Source: an uncultured Moraxella sp. (GTDB lineage Bacteria; Pseudomonadota; Gammaproteobacteria; Pseudomonadales; Moraxellaceae). From it: a DNA stretch of 14,037 bases. The notes below the pieces were generated by a model that saw nothing but the letters and a program-made list of their open reading frames with translations, was not told where the DNA came from and searched no databases. A program made the position numbers and the translations under genes. Of the stretch, positions 1 to 7,849 are shown one piece after another. How positions within the stretch are numbered: the first letter of the stretch is position 1; each line of letters begins with the position of its first letter. The stretch covers positions 1-14,037 of the forward strand of contig CALJUC010000262.1 of the NCBI GenBank assembly GCA_937975585.1, given 5' to 3'.

Positions 1-923
1 TCAAAGTTACTGATGCCTGGTTTGCTTTCGGCGAATGGCGCTTGTTTGGCGGTCTTCGCCAGTGGTTCATGGTGGCTACAAATTGCGTCAATCGTGCCAT
101 CTGCCAAACCCTCAAGTAGCGCTTTTTGGTCGGTGTTACTGCGTAATGGCGGTAACACATAAGCCAATGAGTTAAAGCCTATCAGGGCATCATCGGTCAA
201 ATGTAACTGGTGCATCGCCACATCACAGGTAACTGGCAAGCCTTTTTGCTTGGCCCAACGCATCAAGTCAATCGATGATTTCGAGGTTAGTTGGCCAAAG
301 TGCGCGGCAACGCCGGTTTCTTCGACAATCAATAACTGCTTGGATAGTGCCACCGTTTCGGCAATCCACGGAATACCGGCAAGCCCATGATACGATGCGA
401 TATAGCCGTCATGTGCCACGCCATTTTTTGAGAGGCTGGGTTCATCGGGATAGAAAAACACTTTTAGATTAAAAGTCGCCGCATACTCAAGCGCTTGCAA
501 GAGTACATCATCATTGGCAAAGCTCTGACGAGCATTACTCACACCAATAATGCCGCCTTGTTTTAGACCAGCCATGTTGGCGGGTTTTTCGCCCTCAAGA
601 CCGGCCGTCATCGCACCCAGAATATGCAAGCAGATACCGCCATCGTGATAAGCACGCTCACGCAAGCCCGCGAGCAATGAGCCGTTTTCGAGTACAGGTT
701 TGGTATCCGGTGGAATCACCACATGTAAAAAACCGTTTTGGCGTGCGGCGGTGCCTTCGCTTTTTAGCGTACCATGCGATTGGTGGCCGGGTTCACGCAG
801 ACGCGCACACAAGTCCACCAAGGGTGGCAACAGCCATTTTCCCTCGGTGTCGATGTCGTTTAACTGCGTTAAGTCAAATTGCCAATCAGTTGGCAGTAAA
901 TTGGTGACAGAAGTTGCGCTCAT
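1..923 (-). CDS. pyrC': Inactive dihydroorotase homologue (PyrC'), C-terminus cut by window edge
   Basis: This partial gene gives 307 codons of a dihydroorotase-fold protein that runs off the left edge; the family is usually about 420 residues. The fold is recognisable from LREPG (residues 42-46), ICLHILGAMT (97-106), the DGTID block (275-279) and the PFAE..PGI block (296-304). The residues needed for catalysis are missing. The metal-binding His-x-His before LREPG is Cys39-Ala-Arg41, and the usual T-D-H-A-P-H active-site block reads S-H-H-E-P-L (283-288), so the catalytic Asp is gone. This is the pattern of the inactive PyrC' subunit that supports aspartate carbamoyltransferase in Pseudomonas. 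The start at 923 is preferred because TAAGG lies 7 bases before it; an ATG at 929 has no room for a ribosome site. It follows pyrB by 64 bases, presumably in one operon. An active dihydroorotase must be encoded elsewhere. Confidence 0.9.
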   Translation of the reverse strand, partial: MSATSVTNLLPTDWQFDLTQLNDIDTEGKWLLPPLVDLCARLREPGHQSHGTLKSEGTAARQNGFLHVVIPPDTKPVLENGSLLAGLRERAYHDGGICLHILGAMTAGLEGEKPANMAGLKQGGIIGVSNARQSFANDDVLLQALEYAATFNLKVFFYPDEPSLSKNGVAHDGYIASYHGLAGIPWIAETVALSKQLLIVEETGVAAHFGQLTSKSSIDLMRWAKQKGLPVTCDVAMHQLHLTDDALIGFNSLAYVLPPLRSNTDQKALLEGLADGTIDAICSHHEPLAKTAKQAPFAESKPGISNF

Positions 924-987
924 GGTCATGCCTTAATCAATCATTATTGTGTCAAATTTATTCAATCAAATACTGGGGTATTCGCTG

Positions 988-2052
988 TTATGCATGAGCA
1001 AGTGCTTGCATCGCACGTTGCCCTTGCATCGCCAATGACATCACCGCCATCCGCACCGCAATACCGTTATTAACCTGTTTTAGAATCACGGCTTGGTCGC
1101 CATCAGCCACACTTGAGGCAATCTCAACACCACGGTTCATTGGGCCTGGGTGCATGACCAAAGCATCCGGTTTTGCCAATGCTAAGCGCTCTGGGGTGAT
1201 ACCATAGGTTTTAAAGTATTCATTTGTCGATGGTAATAATGGTGAGCCAATACGTTCATTTTGAATACGTAGGCCAATCAACACGTCACAGTCTTTCACG
1301 CCCTCATCGATATCGTTATACACCGTCACGCCATAACGCTCGATACCCTTTGGCAATAAGGTTTTTGGTGCAATCACGCGAATATCTTTGACACCCAAGG
1401 TTTTTAGCGCCGCAATATCCGAACGCGCCACGCGACTGTGTTTGATATCACCAATAATCGCCACGCTTAATTCTTCAAACGGACGCGGTGCTTCACGATA
1501 AATCGTTAGCATATCCAGCATGGCTTGGGTTGGGTGTGCGTGCCAGCCGTCACCACCATTAATGATGGCGATATTGGGTGTCACTTCGTTTGCCATAAAA
1601 TGCGCCGCACCACTTGATGAATGACGCACCACAAAAATATCGGCGGTCATCGCTTCAAGATTCCACAAGGTATCACGTAAACTTTCGCCTTTTTGTGTGC
1701 TAGATTTGGCAATATCAATACTAATGACGCTTGCGCCCAAACGTTTGGCCGCCACATCAAAGGTGGTACGAGTACGCGTTGAATTCTCAAAGAACAAATT
1801 CATCACCGTACAGCCTTCAAGCTCATCACTGTTACGAATTTGCCCATTACCGACAATATAGCCGTTGGCCTTTTCGATAATCGCCATTAGCTGCGCTTTT
1901 GCTAGCCCTTCAACACCAATAAAGTGACGAAGTTCCCCCTCTGTGGTCAATTCTGGCTGCGCCATCGCTTGGTCAAGCTTATGCTGTAGCTCATCATTGG
2001 TTAGGGTTTGGGTGGTCAAAATGTTGGGTAAGGCGTGGGCGACAGTGGTCAT
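988..2052 (-). CDS. pyrB: Aspartate carbamoyltransferase catalytic subunit (PyrB)
   Basis: PyrB joins carbamoyl phosphate and aspartate to make N-carbamoyl-L-aspartate, the committed step of cytosolic pyrimidine synthesis. The 354-residue protein has the carbamoyl-phosphate loop STRTRTTF (residues 91-98), HPTQ (173-176) and HPGPMNRG (301-308). An extra N-terminal segment of about 40 residues precedes the catalytic core, as in class A enzymes that associate with PyrC'. The chosen ATG has AAAGGA just upstream; a longer reading from a TTG at 2082 lacks comparable support. The inactive dihydroorotase homologue follows, and no pyrI regulatory subunit gene is visible. The protein is therefore likely to form the PyrB-PyrC' complex known from Pseudomonas (inference from context). 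No clear leader peptide or attenuator was seen upstream. Confidence 0.97.
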   Translation of the reverse strand: MTTVAHALPNILTTQTLTNDELQHKLDQAMAQPELTTEGELRHFIGVEGLAKAQLMAIIEKANGYIVGNGQIRNSDELEGCTVMNLFFENSTRTRTTFDVAAKRLGASVISIDIAKSSTQKGESLRDTLWNLEAMTADIFVVRHSSSGAAHFMANEVTPNIAIINGGDGWHAHPTQAMLDMLTIYREAPRPFEELSVAIIGDIKHSRVARSDIAALKTLGVKDIRVIAPKTLLPKGIERYGVTVYNDIDEGVKDCDVLIGLRIQNERIGSPLLPSTNEYFKTYGITPERLALAKPDALVMHPGPMNRGVEIASSVADGDQAVILKQVNNGIAVRMAVMSLAMQGQRAMQALAHA

Positions 2053-2346
2053 AGGATTCCTTTTATCAGCAGCCAAAAGCAAAAAATTTAGTTAACTTGT
2101 TGATAATAATTAATAAAATAGTTATGCAAGTAAAACCTAAATTGCGCTATTTTAACAGTTTTTTTGCCATACAATAAACAGGCAACCCAAGATTTTTATT
2201 TTGTGAAAAGCCACACCAAAGCTCGCCAGTTCAGCGCGATTTCATGTTACAATTTTGCCAACTGACTTTTTTTACGTCTTTGACGCGTCTTTTTATCTAG
2301 AACGCGTCCCTAATTATATTGGTTTATCTAAATACACAGGTGTTTT
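2053..2346. promoter_or_regulatory. Divergent intergenic region between pyrB and fbp
   Basis: This 294-base A+T-rich spacer must carry promoters for both divergent genes. For pyrB, TAAAAT on the minus strand (2154-2149) is a good -10, but the hexamer 17 bases upstream (TTATTG) is a weak -35. For fbp, TTTACG (2271-2276) and TATCTA (2294-2299), spaced 17 bases apart, are a weak candidate pair. The pyrB leader would be about 90 bases and contains no strong terminator-like hairpin or pyrimidine-rich leader ORF that I can see. Exact promoter calls are tentative. Confidence 0.4.
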
Positions 2347-3339
2347 ATGACAACAACGACTCCAACTTCTCACCTTGCTGATTATCTTGCCAACAATAGC
2401 CAAAACCCTGCCGTCAGCGACACCATCAACACTGTCGTCCAAGTCGGTATCCAAATCAGCGACTTACTAAAACGTGGCGCATTGGCTGACATTCTCGGTG
2501 AAGCGGGCAACGAGAATGTCCAAGGCGAAGAACAGAAAAAACTTGACGTTATCGCCAATGATTTGTTGTTAGATGCGTTAAGTCAAAACCCAGTCTGCGC
2601 AGGCGTTGCCAGTGAAGAACTCGATAATTCAACCCCTGCCAATCCAAATGGCTCGGTATTGGTACTATTTGACCCATTAGATGGTTCATCAAATATTGAC
2701 ATTAACATGGCGGTCGGTACGATTTTCTCAATCCTACCCTATCGTAACCAAGGTCAAACCGCGACTGACGCTGACTTCTTACAAAAAGGCACTGAGCAAC
2801 TTGCTGCCGGTTATATCTTATACGGCACTTCAACGGTGATGGTGGTGACCTTGGGCAATGGCGTGGCAATGTTTAGCCTTGACCCTGAAACCAAGCAATT
2901 TGTCCAAATCAAAGACCAAATCCAAATCTCGGCCGATACCAAAGAATATGCTATCAATGCGTCAAACTATCGCTATTGGCTTGAACCAATGCAGCGTTAT
3001 GTCGATGAATTGACCGCCGGTAAAACTGGCCCTCGTGGTAAAGACTTTAATATGCGCTGGGTCGCGGCTATGGTTGGCGATATCCACCGTATCCTATGCC
3101 GTGGCGGTGTGTTTAGCTATCCATTTGATACCAAACACCCGGACAAAGCCGGTAAATTGCGTTTGATGTATGAAGCCAATCCAATGAGTTTGTTAATCGA
3201 ACAAGCGGGTGGCATGGCGACCGATGCGGCCAATCGTATTTTGGACATTGAGCCAAACAGCATTCACCAACGTGTCCCTGTGGTATTGGGTGCAAAAGCC
3301 GAAGTCGAGTACATTAAACAACTGCATGAACAAGCTTAA
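2347..3339 (+). CDS. fbp: Class I fructose-1,6-bisphosphatase
   Basis: This enzyme hydrolyses fructose-1,6-bisphosphate to fructose-6-phosphate, the key irreversible step of gluconeogenesis in the cytosol. The 330-residue protein is a normal class I length. It shows GEEQKKLD (60-67), the metal-binding region around VASEE (87-91), the signature DPLDGSSN (109-116), RWVAAMVGDIHR (237-248) and the C-terminal block from LRLMYEANP to QAGG (271-289) that shapes the sugar-phosphate site. The start is supported by AGG about 7 bases upstream and by full alignment of the conserved core. It is the first gene of a compact plus-strand run, and its last 14 bases overlap the next gene, which suggests translational coupling. 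Confidence 0.97.
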   Translation: MTTTTPTSHLADYLANNSQNPAVSDTINTVVQVGIQISDLLKRGALADILGEAGNENVQGEEQKKLDVIANDLLLDALSQNPVCAGVASEELDNSTPANPNGSVLVLFDPLDGSSNIDINMAVGTIFSILPYRNQGQTATDADFLQKGTEQLAAGYILYGTSTVMVVTLGNGVAMFSLDPETKQFVQIKDQIQISADTKEYAINASNYRYWLEPMQRYVDELTAGKTGPRGKDFNMRWVAAMVGDIHRILCRGGVFSYPFDTKHPDKAGKLRLMYEANPMSLLIEQAGGMATDAANRILDIEPNSIHQRVPVVLGAKAEVEYIKQLHEQA

Positions 3340-3922
3340 TGAGTTCTCAGCTTGGCAATGGGAATTAGCGATTACTGCTAGCCGATTGCAACTCGGCTTG
3401 TTAGATGATGATGAAATGATAGCCTTTACCCATAAACTCATGGATAAAGGCTATTATGATGATGTCATGTTAGATGTTATTGACGATGACCCGTTATATC
3501 CGAGCTTGGAAATAAGTAACTATTTTCTCAAAATGTGGCAACTTTTTAACTTCACACAACCTACCATTGAACAATCCAAACTGATTAATACATTACAACG
3601 ACTTTATCCGTTGAGTGTATTTCCACCAAATTTATACGCTTATTTGCAGTTAGCTAAAGACGATAAATTTTATCAAAGCTTTGAGGATATGGTTAGTAAT
3701 TGGCATGATGACTCTACTTACGTTGATATTGAAGATATGCCACCACAGATGTACTACTTCGAAGATACCTTATTTGATTATCTGAATCGTGATACCAAGT
3801 TTGAATTTGTCTTAGAAACGCTCAATGAGATGACACTAATATTTGCAAACTGGGTCAAACGTAACGAAACCACAATCCTTAATACCATGCACCAACTTTT
3901 TGAAACAGAGCAAAAATGCTAA
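3326..3922 (+). CDS. Unrecognised acidic protein of 198 residues
   Basis: I do not recognise this family. The predicted protein is soluble, with no signal peptide or membrane segment. It is rich in Asp, Glu and aromatic residues, with acidic clusters LLDDDEM, VIDDDP and VDIEDMPPQMYYFED. It is probably mostly helical (inference). The ATG at 3326 overlaps the last 14 bases of fbp; a start further upstream in this frame would lie deep inside fbp and give an improbable Trp/Pro-rich N-terminus. No strong ribosome site precedes it, so translation may depend on coupling to fbp. Its last 7 bases overlap the RNA methyltransferase gene. The coding sequence is visibly more A+T-rich than its neighbours, which may mean later acquisition. 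Size and acidity recall toxin-immunity proteins or small adaptors, but nothing in the sequence proves this. Confidence 0.75.
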   Translation: MNKLNEFSAWQWELAITASRLQLGLLDDDEMIAFTHKLMDKGYYDDVMLDVIDDDPLYPSLEISNYFLKMWQLFNFTQPTIEQSKLINTLQRLYPLSVFPPNLYAYLQLAKDDKFYQSFEDMVSNWHDDSTYVDIEDMPPQMYYFEDTLFDYLNRDTKFEFVLETLNEMTLIFANWVKRNETTILNTMHQLFETEQKC

Positions 3923-4692
3923 TCACATCCAAAGACAATCCCACCATCAAAACCGCCCATGCCCTACTCACCCAATCACGCCAGCGTAAAAAATTGGGTA
4001 AAACTGTGATTGAGGGCACGCATTTGCTTGAAGCCTATCTCAATGCAGGTTTAACACCCGAAACTGTTATCGTAAGCGACAGCGGCTTGCAAAATAGCGA
4101 AATCGCGGCTTTGCTAGACCGCTTACAAGGTGTCAAAATCTTGACCGTAAGCGATAGCCTGTATAAAGACATTCGTAGTCTAGGTGAAAGCTTACCAATG
4201 ATGGCCGTGATTGCCATGCCACAGCCAAGTTTACCAAACGTGATTGACCATGATTGCTTAATCATCAATGGCGTACAAGACAATGGCAACTTGGGCACCT
4301 TACTCCGCACTGCATCAGCCGTTGGCGTTAAAACCGTCATTTGTACCACGGGTAGTGCCTCGGCGTGGTCACCGAAGACCTTGCGTGCGGGGATGGGCGC
4401 GAATTTTAGCCTGTCTATTTACGAAAACGCTAGCATAGAAAATGTATTAGTAAGTGTCAAAGTGCCGTTATTTGCCACCAGTAGCCACACTGATACCATT
4501 ATTTATCAGTCAGATTTGACGCAGCCGTTGGCATTAGTGATGGGACATGAGGGACAAGGCGTGGATGATGCCATTATGGCACAGGCAACCCCGATTGCCC
4601 TACCTCAGCCAAATGGCCAAGAAAGTCTGAATGTCGCGATTGCAGGCGCATTATGTTTGTATGAAGTATTACGCCAACGTCACTACCAATAA
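3916..4692 (+). CDS. SpoU/TrmH-family RNA 2'-O-methyltransferase
   Basis: This is a SPOUT-class enzyme that transfers a methyl group from S-adenosylmethionine to a ribose 2'-OH in rRNA or tRNA. The 258-residue protein has an N-terminal substrate-binding domain (about residues 1-100, with IEGTHLLEA at 32-40). The catalytic knot domain follows, with motif 1 in NGVQDNGNLGTLLRTA (118-133), motif 2 in LVMGHEGQG (207-215) and motif 3 in ESLNVAIAGAL (236-246). This layout is like RlmB and TsnR relatives. The exact target nucleotide cannot be told from the sequence. The usual motif-1 Pro is Asn here (VQDNGNLG), a mild variation. The start overlaps the preceding gene by 7 bases, and the next gene begins 6 bases after its stop, so it is in the middle of an operon-like run. 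Confidence 0.92.
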   Translation: MLITSKDNPTIKTAHALLTQSRQRKKLGKTVIEGTHLLEAYLNAGLTPETVIVSDSGLQNSEIAALLDRLQGVKILTVSDSLYKDIRSLGESLPMMAVIAMPQPSLPNVIDHDCLIINGVQDNGNLGTLLRTASAVGVKTVICTTGSASAWSPKTLRAGMGANFSLSIYENASIENVLVSVKVPLFATSSHTDTIIYQSDLTQPLALVMGHEGQGVDDAIMAQATPIALPQPNGQESLNVAIAGALCLYEVLRQRHYQ

Positions 4693-4698
4693 TCACCC

Positions 4699-5331
4699 AT
4701 GCTAAATCGCCGCCATTTTCTTGCTTTAACGATTGGACTAGCGCTATTACCCGCATGTAGTCGCAGGCCCAAGCATTCCAAAATCGCGTCCTCTAGCCAA
4801 GTCATTGCACTGGGGGATTCATTGACGTTTGGTTATGGTGCAACACCCGATACTGCCTACCCAACTGTTTTGGCGGCTAAAACGGGTTGGGGCGTTATCA
4901 ATGCGGGTGTCAATGGTGATACTTCTGAGGGCGTATTGACACGTTTGGATGATGTCATCACCCAAGCGCCAAGTCTGGTATTACTCGGGATTGGGGGCAA
5001 TGATGTGTTACGCCGCATCGCGCCCGCCACCACCGAAAACAATATCCGCCAAATTATCCAAAAACTTAAATCGTCAGCGATTGACGTGGTGTTAATTGCT
5101 GAGCCGTATTTTAGCACCAGCGCGTTATTAGGCATAGTCAGTGACAACCCAGTGTATGCAGATATTGCCAAAGCAGAAAATGTGCCGTTATTTGCCAAAG
5201 GTGATGGCGGCTGGTCAGCGATTTTATCCGATGAAGCTCTAAAATCCGACCAAATCCACGCCAATGCGCAAGGCTATGCCAAGTTTGCTGATAACTTATA
5301 TCAGTTTTTAGCTGATCAAGGCTTTATTTAA
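4699..5331 (+). CDS. GDSL-family esterase/lysophospholipase, predicted lipoprotein (TesA-like)
   Basis: This is an SGNH/GDSL hydrolase related to TesA and arylesterases, expected to cleave esters or lysophospholipids outside the cytoplasm. All catalytic blocks are present: GDSLTFGYG with Ser41 as nucleophile, the oxyanion Gly in NAGVNGDT (68-75), GGND with Asn101, and D184-x-x-H187. The N-terminus is NRRHFLALTIGLALLPAC, a hydrophobic signal ending in a lipobox with Cys20, so the mature protein is probably lipid-anchored. The paired arginines before the hydrophobic stretch also resemble a Tat signal. The total length of 210 residues suits the family. No good ribosome site is visible; the start lies 6 bases after the upstream stop and may be coupled. 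Its stop codon overlaps that of the convergent mipA-like gene. Confidence 0.9.
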   Translation: MLNRRHFLALTIGLALLPACSRRPKHSKIASSSQVIALGDSLTFGYGATPDTAYPTVLAAKTGWGVINAGVNGDTSEGVLTRLDDVITQAPSLVLLGIGGNDVLRRIAPATTENNIRQIIQKLKSSAIDVVLIAEPYFSTSALLGIVSDNPVYADIAKAENVPLFAKGDGGWSAILSDEALKSDQIHANAQGYAKFADNLYQFLADQGFI

Positions 5332-6134
5332 CGCAATTTGTAGGTAACACCCAAGGTCGTACCCCACGCCAATCGGCTGTCGATTTTTGGGCTATCGTGT
5401 ATGTCGTCCACATTATAGGCAATACTTGGGTTCACAAATAGCATCACTTTTGGGTTTAGCTGATAATTCGCCGCGACGCTAATAAAGGGATGAACACTGC
5501 TTGACGGGCTATATTGTGCAATGCCGGTTCTCGCTGCTTCTGCCGCAGTGATGCCATAGTAATAGTCATTGTAGTTTTTATCCTGCCACTGTAGACCTGT
5601 ACTTGGATATAGCGTCCAATCATTGCGTGGTAAGCGTGTACCCACACTCAGCCTTGCGGTCGTGCCATCACTATTACCTGACACATCGGTCGCGACTTGC
5701 CCACGCACGGCGACATATTGAATATTTCGTTGGTAACTTGCCCCCACCATAACACTTGCATCACGGTCATCCAAACCTTTGAATGCGCCCGACGCCTCAC
5801 TGGCGTCATAGCTGTCACCTGTATATTGCGCGTTTAAAGCAAAATTTTGCTGACGGTCTTGGATAAGGTTGACGCCCAATTGGTTGCCACGCACATAAAA
5901 ACGGTTGTTTTCATAAAAAATCGCTGGATAAACGTTAGTATTGCCATCGTAATTGCGATAGCCTTTGTCTGAATACACCACACTTGCCCCTAACTGCAGT
6001 TTTGTTGGGCGATTCGATGGTTGTGTCGCGGTGTCAGCATGGGCAGCTGTGACGGAGAGCATACCTGCCACGATGACAGCCGTCCTTGCGGTCAGGCTTT
6101 TATAAGGGCGTCGGTTATGTATTAAGTTAGTCAT
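5328..6134 (-). CDS. MipA/OmpV-family outer membrane protein
   Basis: The 268-residue protein has a Sec signal peptide (about residues 1-33, cleavage after AHA). The remainder is a beta-barrel-type sequence of alternating polar and aromatic residues, with LQLGASVVYSDKGYR near the mature start and a C-terminus ending in TTLGVTYKLR. This matches the MipA/OmpV family, some of whose members scaffold peptidoglycan enzymes (MltA and PBP1B in E. coli); substrates here are unknown. The ATG at 6134 is preferred because it places the signal peptide correctly; GGAG lies 10 bases upstream, somewhat far. A longer TTG start at 6167 would add 11 residues before the signal. It converges on the GDSL gene with a 4-base overlap at the stops, leaving no room for a separate terminator. 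Confidence 0.87.
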   Translation of the reverse strand: MTNLIHNRRPYKSLTARTAVIVAGMLSVTAAHADTATQPSNRPTKLQLGASVVYSDKGYRNYDGNTNVYPAIFYENNRFYVRGNQLGVNLIQDRQQNFALNAQYTGDSYDASEASGAFKGLDDRDASVMVGASYQRNIQYVAVRGQVATDVSGNSDGTTARLSVGTRLPRNDWTLYPSTGLQWQDKNYNDYYYGITAAEAARTGIAQYSPSSSVHPFISVAANYQLNPKVMLFVNPSIAYNVDDIHDSPKIDSRLAWGTTLGVTYKLR

Positions 6135-6206
6135 ACGGTTTTTACTCCAAGCAATCAGGGCTAGCAAAGACGAATAATGCTTTAAAACTTTTCACTTTAG
6201 CAGATT

Positions 6207-6227
6207 AACTGATTGAGATTATCAGTT
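6207..6227. repeat. Perfect 7-bp inverted repeat upstream of the MipA-like gene
   Basis: AACTGAT and ATCAGTT are exact inverted copies separated by 7 bases. They lie about 75-95 bases before the MipA-like start and just after the small lipoprotein gene. No U-run follows on either strand, so a terminator is unlikely. It could be a regulator-binding site for the outer-membrane protein gene, but nothing else supports that. Confidence 0.35.
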
Positions 6228-6264
6228 TGGACTGTCAGGGTAAAGCAGCCTGGAGAAAATAATC

Positions 6265-6453
6265 TTAATCCTCTTTGTCTTTATCCTTACTGTCCCCAGG
6301 AATAATGGCTTCGGTCACGGCTACGGTGCCCTTGACCACACCTTTAGTGACGGTATAAGCCGCTTTGACCGGTACGGTAACGATTTTATGCACACAGCCT
6401 TGTAAGATAAGCGCTGAGGTGATGATTAAAAGAAAAGCAGATAGTTTTTTCAT
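6265..6453 (-). CDS. Small lipoprotein of 62 residues
   Basis: The protein starts MKKLSAFLLIITSALILQGC, a classic lipoprotein signal with lipobox LQGC and lipidated Cys20. The mature part is about 43 residues: VHKIVTVPVKAAYTVTK, then a Val/Thr-rich stretch, and a charged tail SKDKDKED. I associate very similar small lipoproteins with Acinetobacter and Moraxella; their function is unknown. The start at 6453 is preferred over one at 6507 because AGGTG lies 5 bases upstream and the signal begins there. A non-Asp residue (Val) follows the Cys, which favours outer-membrane sorting. It is probably transcribed on its own, since the argJ terminator lies directly upstream. Confidence 0.85.
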   Translation of the reverse strand: MKKLSAFLLIITSALILQGCVHKIVTVPVKAAYTVTKGVVKGTVAVTEAIIPGDSKDKDKED

Positions 6454-6497
6454 ATAACACCTATGGATTGGGTGATCAATAACAGGTTTTTCTGTAC

Positions 6498-6539
6498 AAA
6501 AAAGCAACCGTAGTAGGTAGATACCACACTGACGGTTGC
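6498..6539 (-). terminator. Rho-independent terminator after argJ
   Basis: Read on the minus strand, GCAACCGT (6539-6532) pairs perfectly with ACGGTTGC (6511-6504) around a 20-base loop and is followed at once by six T residues. It lies 35 bases after the argJ stop and fits a terminator for the xthA-argJ direction. The loop is long but contains its own small GGTA/TACC pairing that could extend the hairpin. Confidence 0.8.
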
Positions 6540-6573
6540 TCCAAGTTTAATGCTCAAAGTGGCTTATAACCGA

Positions 6574-7791
6574 CTAACTACGGTAATCCGCATTGATTTT
6601 GACATACTCATATGACAAATCGCAGGTATAAACCGTATCAGTCGCATTACCTTGTCCTAGCTCAATGCTAATCGTGATTTCAGGGCGTTTCATGACCTCA
6701 GCGCCTTTTTCTTCGGTGTAGTCTGATGCCAAGCCACCGCGCTCACAGATACGAACGTCATCCAGTGACACATTGACTTGTGATTGGTCAAGGTCTACAC
6801 CGGCATAACCGACCGCGGCTAAGATACGACCCCAGTTTGGATCTGATGCGAAAAATGCGGTCTTAACCAATGGTGAATGGGCAACGGCGTACGCGATTTT
6901 TGCACAATCTTCGCTTGTCTTACCGCCACTGACCTTAACGGTAATAAATTTGGTCGCGCCTTCCCCATCACGGACAATCAGTTGGGCGATTTTTAGCATT
7001 ACAGACTTAATCGCATCATAAATCGCTTGGTAATGTGGGTGTTGGTCGCTGTCAATCACCGTATCACTAGCTTGACCGGTGGCAATCAAGGTACAACAAT
7101 CATTGGTCGAGGTATCACCATCAACGGTAATACGGTTAAATGATTGATTGGTCAAGTCAAGCAACATAGCTTGTAATAGATTTTTATCGATATTGGCATC
7201 GGTCGCGACAAAGCCTAACATAGTCGCCATATTTGGGCGAATCATGCCTGCGCCTTTTGAGATACCCGTCACTGTATAAGTCACGCCATCAAGGCTAACT
7301 TGTTCGCAGTGGCCTTTAGGCGTGGTATCCGTGGTCATAATACTATGGGCTGCTGCTAACCAGTTGTCCTCAGTCAAAGCTGCCAATGCATTGTCTAACC
7401 CTGCAACGATACGATCAGTCGGCAACGCCTCGCCAATCACACCCGTCGAATACGGTAATACTTGCGCGGTGTTAACTTGGGCTTTATCTGCTAACGCTTC
7501 ACAAGTTTGTAAGGCACGAGCATAGCCATCCGCACCCGTTGCCGCATTGGCGTTACCGGTATTAATCAATAAATAACGTGGGCTATCGGTCGCGATAAAC
7601 TCACGTACCAATTGCACGGGTGCTGCACAAAACTGGTTTTGTGTGGTCACTACCGCGGTATTTGCGCCGTCAATGATTTCAAACACGGTCAAATCTTTAC
7701 GATTTGGGTAGCGGACATGCGCCTCAGTAATCCCGATTTTTACGCCATTTACCGGTAGCAATGGAACAAGATTGACATTTCCAACAGCCAT
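6574..7791 (-). CDS. argJ: Bifunctional ornithine acetyltransferase / N-acetylglutamate synthase (ArgJ)
   Basis: ArgJ moves the acetyl group from N-acetylornithine to glutamate, closing the cyclic arginine pathway. Bifunctional forms can also use acetyl-CoA, and which form this is cannot be read with certainty. The 405-residue precursor contains the self-cleavage site KGAGMIRPNMATMLGF. By family precedent it is cut between Ala189 and Thr190 into alpha and beta chains, with Thr190 as nucleophile. Other hallmarks are NTGNANAATG (77-86), PYSTGVIGE (113-121) and the FFASDPNWGRI region near the C-terminus. AAGGAAG lies 5 bases before the ATG. It follows xthA on the same strand with a 58-base gap and ends at a strong terminator. 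Argument for cytosolic arginine synthesis is strong; no other arg gene is in the window. Confidence 0.97.
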   Translation of the reverse strand: MAVGNVNLVPLLPVNGVKIGITEAHVRYPNRKDLTVFEIIDGANTAVVTTQNQFCAAPVQLVREFIATDSPRYLLINTGNANAATGADGYARALQTCEALADKAQVNTAQVLPYSTGVIGEALPTDRIVAGLDNALAALTEDNWLAAAHSIMTTDTTPKGHCEQVSLDGVTYTVTGISKGAGMIRPNMATMLGFVATDANIDKNLLQAMLLDLTNQSFNRITVDGDTSTNDCCTLIATGQASDTVIDSDQHPHYQAIYDAIKSVMLKIAQLIVRDGEGATKFITVKVSGGKTSEDCAKIAYAVAHSPLVKTAFFASDPNWGRILAAVGYAGVDLDQSQVNVSLDDVRICERGGLASDYTEEKGAEVMKRPEITISIELGQGNATDTVYTCDLSYEYVKINADYRS

Positions 7792-7849
7792 ATTATCTTC
7801 CTTTTTTTAAACGTTACATTCTCTAATCTAACACTTGTTTTGTATGAGT

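Noticed and set aside
2053..2082. Longer pyrB reading from a TTG start
   Set aside because: The ATG at 2052 has AAAGGA at proper spacing and the added ten residues do not resemble the family.
2053..2160. Pyrimidine-responsive attenuator or leader peptide for pyrB
   Set aside because: No short leader frame with a pyrimidine-rich run and no terminator hairpin are visible before the start codon.
3209..3325. Earlier start for the acidic protein inside fbp
   Set aside because: It would overlap fbp by 131 bases and encode an out-of-frame shadow of fbp; the ATG at 3326 is simpler.
6207..6227. Terminator for the small lipoprotein gene
   Set aside because: The hairpin is A+T-rich and not followed by a T-run on the minus strand.
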